From contig NW_027490147.1 in the NCBI RefSeq assembly GCF_050948175.1, positions 124,001 through 188,000 of the forward strand: a stretch of DNA of 64,000 nt. Reading direction: 5' to 3'. The stretch is from Xylocopa sonorina (taxonomy: Eukaryota; Arthropoda; Insecta; Hymenoptera; Apidae). The position numbers and the translations under genes were made by a program. This document shows, one piece after another, positions 56,988-64,000 of this stretch. The notes beneath the pieces are model-generated. The model saw only the letters and a program-made list of their open reading frames with translations, was not told the origin of the DNA and made no database searches. Each line of letters starts with the position of its first letter. Positions within the stretch are counted from its first letter, which is position 1.

Positions 56988-58074
56988 TTAGGTTGCGGAA
57001 AAAGAAATCCATTTTTGTGTGAAATTCAAGACTTTATGTAAGATGTTTCGGATTGTCCGATGCACCGTTTTGTTATATAATTTGTTGCCATTTTAAAAGT
57101 AGCTTCATAATACCTCTCTCATAGAAGTATTGGCCCTTATTGGCGAAAAACTCTAGTAATCGATTTTCACAATCTTCTCTTGATCCCAATTTCTTATCAC
57201 TCAGGAAGTTTTACAATGCGAAAAAAAGGTGGTAATTGCTTGGTGCCAGGTCCGGACTATATGGTGGATGCATTAAAACATCCCAACCAAGCTCCCGGAG
57301 TTTCTGGCGCGTCACTACAGACGTGTGTGGCCTTGCGTTGTCCTGATGAAACACAACACCTCTTCTGTTGGCCAATTCTGGCCGTTTCTGGTCAATCGCT
57401 AGCTTCAAACGGTCCAATTGTTGACAGTAGAGATCTGAATTTAGTGTTTGCCCATACGGAAGCACCTCATAATAAATGATTCCTTTCAAGTCCCGCCAAA
57501 TACACAGTAGAACCTTCTTGCCCGTTAGTCCTGGTTTGGCCACTGTTTGAGCTGCTTCACCAAGCTTTGACCACGATCGTTTTCGCACAATATTGTCGTA
57601 TGTGACTCATTTCTTATCTCCAGTCACCATCCGTTTAAGAAATGGGTCGATTTCATTCCGTTTGGCCAAGACTTCGCAGATGGAAATTCCATCCATCATG
57701 TTTTTTGGTGCTAATTGGTGTGACACCCTAAAATCGAGCTTCTTTTTGAATCCAGCTTTGCGCAAATGGTTTAAAACTGTTTTATGGTCGATCTTTAGCT
57801 CCTGGGCGATGTTACGACTGTTAACATGCCGGTCAACTTCGATTATTTCTGTGATTTTATCAACATTTTTGACGACGGGCCTGCCTATGCGAGTTGCATC
57901 TTTAACATAAAAAATGCCTGAACGTAATCGACGAAACCAAAATTGCACGTAATTAGCTGTTACAGTATCGGCACTATAAACACCATTCATAATTTCAGCG
58001 GCCTGGCTTGCATTTTCGCCATTATCAAAGAAAAATTGTAAAATGAACCGAATTTTCTCTTTGTTGACTTCCAT
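56988..58074 (-). pseudogene. Nearly intact mariner transposon
   Basis: Minus strand. ATG at 58074-58072 opens a clean frame with the N-terminal helix-turn-helix region (FILQFFFDNGENASQAAEI) and RIGRPVVKNVDKI, up to GDKK, where a TGA replaces the conserved Trp of GDEKW. The same frame resumes with the catalytic part (57588-57211), including VFHQDNARPHTS and HPPYSPDLAPSNYHLF. In the DD34D triad the last Asp is Asn here. The C-terminal stretch is frameshifted. The left end TTAGGTTGCGGAAAAAG at 56988, next to TA, is a good mariner terminus; the right terminus was not found. One of the youngest transposase copies in the window, but inactive. Confidence 0.88.
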
Positions 58075-58303
58075 TGTTAACACCTTGTAACTCAAAACTG
58101 AATGGAACTGAGGGCAATGTAACGGGAGTAAAGAATCACACTCAACCTTTTTGCTCTCAATTTAATATAAAACAGTCAACAATAACGAAACAACAAGTCT
58201 TTAAATATTGGGGGCGGTGCTATGGCTACGATTCCTTTCACGTCGCTACGCGACTCTAATGAAACTCTAATTGACCTCATAATTCTTGACGAATATGGAG
58301 GTT

Positions 58304-58444
58304 GTTCTAACCGAACGGGGTGTTCTAGCCGAACTGTTCTAACCGAACTATTCTGATCGAATCGTTCTAACCGAACTGTGTGCTAGACTTGTTCTAACCG
58401 AACTGTGTGCTAGTGTTGTTCTCACCGAATTGTCTGAATCGAAC
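58304..58444. repeat. Minisatellite with core GTTCTAACCGAAC
   Basis: Eight copies of a 13-base unit, several exact, lie within 141 bp with spacers of 1 to 14 bases. Two units are followed by the same TGTGTGCTAG tail. The unit is an imperfect palindrome (GTTC...GAAC). Confidence 0.9.
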
Positions 58445-59825
58445 TGTCGCGAGGACGAAGATGTCGTCCCTTAAAAATGCGTATAGAGGAGGATGGAAAA
58501 TCCCAGAATGAAAAGGATAGATGCACGAACGAGGAGAGTGAACGTTTCCACGAAACGCAACGGACGGAAATTGGTCATAAATAAACCAAGGTTAAAGATC
58601 TGCCGTACGTGACTGGGCAACGCTCAGTCGCGACGAAATCTTAAAGGAAACAATTACTTGGCCCAGATGATGGACACAAACCAGACGGGTATCGGGTTTA
58701 GGAAATGCGCGGGCCTGGTCGCCATGTGCTAACCCGCGGTGACCAGACCTGCGCTGTATCGTAGGAACGCATTGTTATTTTTTTAGAAAATTTACGACTA
58801 GAAAATACCCGGAATCGTAGCCGCCACAGAACAAACAAAAAACAGCAAAAGAATTTTTTTAGTGTGAAATGTCACCTTTACAACGAACATAAATTTGAAA
58901 TTGTTTGATCGATCACTACAGCCATCTACCGAGAAAATAATAAAGCTATCATGATAAACGATCAAGCGAATACATAGTCACTGTTACTTACCATAGTCGT
59001 GCAATTTAAATGTTTGTGTACAGGGTGGACAATTTATAACTGTGAATTGCAGTATCATTAAAGTTTCGATTAAATAAGAAAGAATAGTTTTTTCAAATGT
59101 AAATCGTTTATTAATGTAAGAAATATCGGGTAACAGGGTGCACGGGCGGCCGACGAGGGCCGTGTGCATTTCCCTGCGCCATCGCCCCTCCCCGGGGCCT
59201 TGCCTAAACATACGAATGGGCCATGACGTTGAGGGTGTCCTCGAGGCTAGTACGAATGGACTAAGAAGGCATTTCTGTACAAACCTTCGGGTGAGACACT
59301 AATAAATACCCCCAGTAGACGTTGAACCATCGAGTTATTACTCCATTTTCCTTCAACTTCTTACATTAATACTGGTAATTATATGTATATAATATTGTGT
59401 ATAATATTAGACAAATGCCTGCACTTAAACGTCGAACAAATCCAAGTTCTATCTCTTGGGCGCATTTTTCATTTGCAACTTTTTAGGTTTCGGAAGGTGT
59501 GTTTGATATGTTTGGTGCACTGACATGCGCACTACTTTTACTCTAATTTTCCATGGATATGGATAATCAAATAATAGCATCAAAACATAAAAATAAATGG
59601 TCTAAGAATATTATTTTTGAAATATCCGTTATAAACACGTTATTTGACAAGTTGATGTGTATTATTCTTCTGAAAACAACACGTATTTCAAAAATCTGGT
59701 TATTTTATTTGGATCAATGATAACAATGATAACGCTCGTTACAGTAATAGTAACATACATTCCATACTTCCCCGAAAGAGCAAGATTTGACTACACTTTC
59801 GGTTCAAATATCATAAAAAATAGCC
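58445..59825. other. GC-richer spacer, probably old TE sequence
   Basis: No frame with a recognisable domain. At 59015-59045 the line GTACAGGGTGGACAATTTATAACT resembles ends of dispersed insect repeats. 59130-59340 is GC-rich with an LTR-like tail (AATAAATACCCCCAGTAG...). Class undecided. Confidence 0.35.
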
Positions 59826-60109
59826 TTAACCCCTTGCCTTACGGTTTAATTTCCAACTGTGCGGACCCAAAGCGACACCAAGGTCGGTCGCGCGCAGGGA
59901 CATCCACAGCTTGGCTGAGCGTTCGAAACTGTACAAATCGCAAACTTCCTATGATTTGTATATATACGTGCGCGGTACAATTAATTTTGCAAGATGTTTG
60001 AGAAATAATTATGATTAGTTGATTATTAAACAAAAAAAAATTTATTGTTGCAAATTGAATAATACATTAATAATAACATTTTAATTTCAATACAAAAATT
60101 TAGTAATCT

Positions 60110-62020
60110 TCGATGGTATGGTATCTCTCAAAACATCTTGGTACTGCAGTGGTAAAAGTGTTAATGCAACTTTACACTTTTTGCATTCCCACGTTGTCTC
60201 ATTGCGTTGTTTATGCTTTGTGCAAATTACACATCTTCGTTTTGGGTGTTGGTTCGACGGCGTTGGATCTATATGCTTGGGAAAATGACTCTAATGTTGA
60301 GCCTGCAATCTTTGTGGTAAATCTCTATTTGATAACCGTCCTTCACGGTTGTAGTTCGGTAATTGTTTGGTATTGCCCACGGCTTTCGGAATGGATACCG
60401 AAGGTTCGGGCTTGGCCGTTTTTGCACAACGGTGTGCCGACTAAGAAACTGTGTTCCAATAATCGTAGGACCACCTTCTTGATGGTGGAAGGAACAAAAC
60501 TGAGATTGTGGGTTCTGTCTCACTCTTTATTATACACGTCTTGACCGCTGGAGCGCTAAGTCCAGTCTCCCAGCGCGATCCGGAAAAATTACAATTCTAA
60601 CTATGTCGTTGTGGGGGTTGAGACACACGGATAGGTCAAAAAATCAAACTATTCGGAGTGGTGAGGGAAACGGCCGAATTATACTATTGGACAAAATCTG
60701 AACTAAGTGGCCACCTCCCAAATCGAGCTCGCTCTTAGGCGCCATGTTGCCCTTGAGTGATGCACGCGGAAATTCCGTGTGTCTCCATCAACGACCGGAG
60801 TCAGCGATAACCTTAAGAGACACTTCAGCTGTGACCACGAAGTAAATCAACCGAAGGGTTTCTTGTATAATAAGCAGAGATGGGAATTCTAGTTCTGAAA
60901 AAACTACAAATGCCATGGTCTCGAAATAATTATTATTAGGTTGCTCTGGACCTAACTAAGACTAATGACTATTTACAAACGGGCAAGAGTCCCTAATAAC
61001 TAACGCCAAGGTGGGTGACATACCCGTTCTGGCGTAAACAAATTGTTTTCGGAATGCATTCACAGCGGCATTCAAAAGAAGGTCGAATATTAGTTTTTTG
61101 TACCATTTTAGTGATCTTCTAAGTGGACTACTGTAAGCACCCATTTGATCAGACAGATCAATCGCTGTTTTTCCTTTATTATAATCAGTAATAACTTTTC
61201 GTTTACAACAAACCCCTGTTTTTGTTGTTACGTTTTCCATTTCATCAGAATGCTTGGTCGAAAGAACTGAAACATCCCTCTTGTCTTTTCATTTCATGAT
61301 CGTAATTGCTTTACTGTTTTCTTGAGCAACGACTTCTCTGCGTCGCAGTTTGCCAGTCAGAACTTCATCTGGATTGTCTTTGCGATTTGGTCGAAGAGTA
61401 CTAACCAAATGCGTATTTTTTTATATGAGTCTGTTCGCTAAATCCACACTCGTGTAATAACTGTTCGTGTATAAAGTATGGCCTTTATCAAACACATTTT
61501 CACATAAATTCATGACAACATTTGTAATTGTTGTATTTTCCTTTTCCAATGATTTACCGGTGTAGATGCGAGAGTTATAAGTGTAATTATTGTCGCAGCA
61601 CAATTGAAATATTTTTATCCCATATTTGTGTCTCTTTTGTTCCATGTACCGTCTAAATATGATCCGTCTACGGAATGGTATCCATCCATAAAATCACTCC
61701 AAAAAACCACTTTATCTCGTCTTTATCTGTTGGCACCTATTTTTCGACACGTTTGGAAGCAATTCCTTTTCGTAAGTCATAAATATTAGTTTGTTCGCTT
61801 ATATGTTCAAACATTTTATCTGTTACACAAAGGCCATAAAAATCTTCCACTCTTCTACAATTTTGCACTTTTTCATTAGAGAGTTTGGCACCTATGTTTG
61901 GTTGGTTGCCTCACGGATCAAACCACTCTTTTGGAGCATTAGCTTCAATATTCCTTAGTGAACTATCAGATGGCTCACTCAATGAGTTACTATCTCTTCG
62001 TCCTCTCAACATTTTTAGTT
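60110..62020 (-). pseudogene. piggyBac transposase, broken
   Basis: DDE_Tnp_1_7-type blocks in order: WFFGVILWMD (about 61720), KRHKYGIKIFQLCCDNNYTY with TLYTNSYYTSVDLANRL (61645-61421), VSVLSTKHSDEM, VITDYNKGKTAIDLSDQMGA and SLKWYKKLIFDLLLNAAVNA (61260-61050). After an insertion come SHFPKHIDPTP and RRCVICTKHKQRNETTWECK (about 60290-60170), the C-terminal zinc-binding domain. Stops near 61420 and 60300 and a shift near 61290 kill the frame. Live piggyBac proteins cut and paste at TTAA without leaving scars. Confidence 0.85.
60340..60955. mobile_element. Unclassified insertion within the piggyBac remnant
   Basis: This sequence interrupts the piggyBac frame between its DNase core and its C-terminal zinc finger. 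It is GC-richer than its host and shares a block with 20055-20135. Exact ends and a target duplication could not be fixed, so it may be a solo LTR of a third family. Confidence 0.45.
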
Positions 62021-62366
62021 GATGGTGACAAAACTTTTTCAAAATAGTCACTGTAAAACTAAACTCTCTCTGCTGCAGTGAATCTTTCTATTCCCGTGGC
62101 TTCCTCGGGCTGATCGTTTCTTGGTGTTCGCTCTTTTGTTCCTCTGGCATTCCCCACTCCATTATCTCATGTTTATACATGGTATACACGTGCATTGGCT
62201 GCACCATTGTCACAGTCCGAACGACAAAGAAACAGTGAAAAAAGAGAATCGTCTGTTGCGGTGTGTTGCGTGGTCTAGTTTAACGTAGTTTAGCGTAGTC
62301 AAATGCACACGCGTTGCCGCCTGAGCGGAAAGTATAGCAAAATCGGCGTCACACTCAACATGTTAA

Positions 62367-62970
62367 ACAATGTTTAATCGTCGTGGTATTCTCCTTGGAT
62401 CGTAATCCATGGCTTGATCCGGTCGGTTGCAATGACTGACGATAATACTGCTAGCGAACAAGTCTCGAGGGCAACTGGTGATGAAATCGCGAAAAGCGTT
62501 TACCATCGCATGTGGGAAATTACATATTCTTTCGTGCAAAAAATTGTCCAACGCACGGTGACAAAGTGTTTCTAGGTCCAGTTCCTGTAGTTTCAGTAAC
62601 GTAGATCTTGCAACGTGTGGTCGATCGTTGTCCTGCAGGAGAATTGATTTGTCCCTGTTCATCAATCTCAGCTGTTTATTCTGCGGCTACCTCATCATTT
62701 CTTCTAAGTGAATGCAATAAAGGTCCGCCGTTATCGATTGTCTGTGTTTCAAAATTATCGTGAATAACATCCGCGTTGGATTACCAAACAGACACCATTA
62801 ATTTCTTTTGGTGTATGAGCTCGGTTTTGGGGTGCGTTTTAGCGCTTCACCTTTATCCAACCATTATGCCAAACGCTTGCGATTATCGAAAAGTATCTAC
62901 CTTTCATAGGATGTAACCATCCGGCGCAAAAATGGATCGCCTTTTTTTAGTCGTGACACTAAAGAACAGC
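62367..62970 (-). pseudogene. mariner transposase fragment
   Basis: Minus strand reads LLQDNDRPHVARSTLLKLQE, then LETLCH, then a gap where PPYSPDLAPSDYHLF should be, then LDNFLHERICNF and FRDFITSCPRDLFASSI. The HDN-type block with the second catalytic Asp is kept, and the third is deleted. The upstream half (to 62970) is too decayed to follow, with KGRYFSIIASVWHNGW-like remnants only. Confidence 0.7.
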
Positions 62971-63141
62971 AAACCTCGAAGCGATTCCTTTGCTGACGTT
63001 TGCTCGTTTTTAACTTACGTGGAACTCACCTATCCAGCTTCTTTATTTTTCAATTGCTTTAAAATGGCTTAAATTAGAACGATACGATAGAGAAGAACGG
63101 TCGAAGTGAAATATCGGAAACTTCGGTTATCAAATTTGATG

Positions 63142-63394
63142 TGAAGCGGCGTTGCTTCGGTTTGCTGTAGAATAGAAGAGGAAAGAAGGAAGGAAAAGAG
63201 AGGGGAAGAACGTTTCGTCCTGGGCCTGCTAGTGGACTCATCAGTAAGGCTACCTAGCAGGCCTTGCCTTAGACGCTGGGATATTAGGGACAGGTCAGAT
63301 CTTCTATATATTGGAAAGGATGGGTCATCGGGTACTTTCAGGAAAGTGTAAACGGTGCTGTCCCTCTAGTGGCGAGTGTCGAAAGGCCGCCACA
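63142..63394. mobile_element. Solo LTR-like element, family B copy 2 (253 bp)
   Basis: Starts TGAAGCGGCGTTGC and ends GGCCGCCACA, with GATG on both sides (63138-63141 and 63395-63398). It aligns along its whole length with 8977-9227. The flank duplication is 4 bp here, against 5 in the other copy. Confidence 0.7.
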
Positions 63395-63399
63395 GATGC

Positions 63400-64000
63400 T
63401 TTAGTATGCACAGCTTAAACATGAGAAAACGAATAATTTCACTGAATCCGTTCCAGCACTTTCTTTGAACTCAAGTGTCCAGCCCCGTCATAACGTAATC
63501 TGCAAATCTACAATCTTGCGTTCCTCGGAACAATCCATTCTATTTTATCGTCAGACAAATATCTGCACAATTTATCTCGCTTTAACACGCTTAAACGTAT
63601 ACTCTTGAACTTCGAGCCACCATCGACCTATGCGCGGCAATAAATCTTTCTTCAAAATGGTTGTCCGTAATACGTTGCAGTCACTTGCTGCCGTGAAATT
63701 AATCCTCAGCTGATAAACTCGAAACTGTCGCAACGCGAAAACAATAATTAACCATGTGACCTGCTTTGCCACAGTTATAGCATTTTATTGGTTTATAGAC
63801 TGCTGCTTCTCTGCTATCTTCGTTTTGCTCTTCTTTTCTTCTTACTATAATATCGGAAACTTAAAGAAAACTTACTTTCCGTATCTTTTTCGTTTTTCCT
63901 GTCGCGCACAATTCGTTGGGAGAGCTTCGTCGGAAATCCCGAAGATAACCATGTCGTTGATCTTTTCGTCGTTCAGTTTAATATCTAGTCGCCGTCTAAG
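63400..64000 (-). pseudogene. LTR retrotransposon gag/protease fragment
   Basis: Minus strand, running off the right edge. A gag end (LRRRLDIKLNDEKIN... near 63995) leads to a CCHC zinc knuckle CYNCGKAGHMVNYC (63741-63782, minus). After a frame change comes AASDCNVLRTTILKKDL (about 63690-63640), a decayed retropepsin block in which the Asp-Thr/Ser-Gly site is lost. Gag knuckle followed by protease is the Ty3/Gypsy order. It is broken by stops and shifts. Confidence 0.7.

Larger units (their letters stand above)
59830..62362 (-). mobile_element. piggyBac element remnant bounded by TTAA
   Basis: Minus strand. TTAA stands at both edges (59826-59829 and 62363-62366). The outer sequences CCCCTTGCCTTACGG and, inverted, CATGTTGAGTGTGACG are only loosely similar, so the borders are provisional. 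Inside, transposase pieces run from about 62020 to about 60110 and are interrupted by about 0.6 kb of unrelated sequence (roughly 60340-60955). Confidence 0.65.

Noticed and set aside
58304..58444. Minisatellite units as heat-shock elements (TTC/GAA)
   Set aside because: The spacing is TTC-5-GAA, not the 2-base spacing that heat-shock factor needs.
60113..60544. 143-codon plus-strand frame
   Set aside because: It lies opposite the piggyBac zinc-finger end and the inserted sequence; the minus strand explains it.

Overview
The window is AT-rich eukaryotic DNA from an insect nuclear genome. The support is spliced genes with GT/AG introns, mariner, piggyBac, hAT, Tc1 and Jockey-like transposable elements, and very long AT-rich introns and spacers. 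The repeat content and low GC suggest a hymenopteran such as a bee or ant, but that is inference. No tRNA, rRNA, CRISPR array or bacterial-type gene was seen.

The only host gene that can be followed end to end is an arthropod Caskin (CASK-interacting adaptor, Drosophila ckn-like) on the + strand. It has seven coding exons between 18162 and 43645. All splice junctions are GT/AG and phase-consistent, giving a 790-residue open frame. It encodes two tandem SAM domains (exons 3-4), a long Ser/Pro/His-rich middle (exons 5-6) and the conserved Caskin C-terminal tail (exon 7). No ankyrin or SH3 exons are visible, so this is either a short promoter form or those exons lie to the left of the window. 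A second + strand gene appears to start at 53818, with one short first coding exon and a good donor. Its identity is unknown and the rest lies beyond the recognisable sequence.

Layout: 1-4050 is a degenerate Jockey-like LINE on the minus strand (RT, endonuclease and gag zinc-knuckle remnants), broken by a solo LTR. 4.3-14.3 kb holds more solo LTRs and mariner remnants. 14.3-18.1 kb is the upstream flank of ckn. 18.2-43.6 kb is ckn; its introns carry a solo LTR with a complete DDE/SWIM transposon nested inside it, a piggyBac-type MITE, a palindromic derivative of the same DDE/SWIM transposon and a Tc1 remnant. 43.6-50.8 kb is very AT-rich 3'UTR or spacer. 51-54 kb is the 5' region of the second gene. 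54.7-64 kb is a TE cluster: a hAT split by a solo LTR, a nearly intact mariner, a minisatellite, piggyBac remnants, a mariner fragment, a second LTR family and a gag/protease fragment.

The most notable item is the 2.5-kb element at 20775-23296. It has two 628-bp, almost identical inverted termini around an intact reading frame that joins a DDE_Tnp_4-type catalytic core to a SWIM zinc finger. It sits exactly inside a solo LTR with no visible target duplication. A rearranged inverted copy lies 8.4 kb downstream in the same gene. Also useful is a solo-LTR family with six copies, four of which show perfect 5-bp target duplications.
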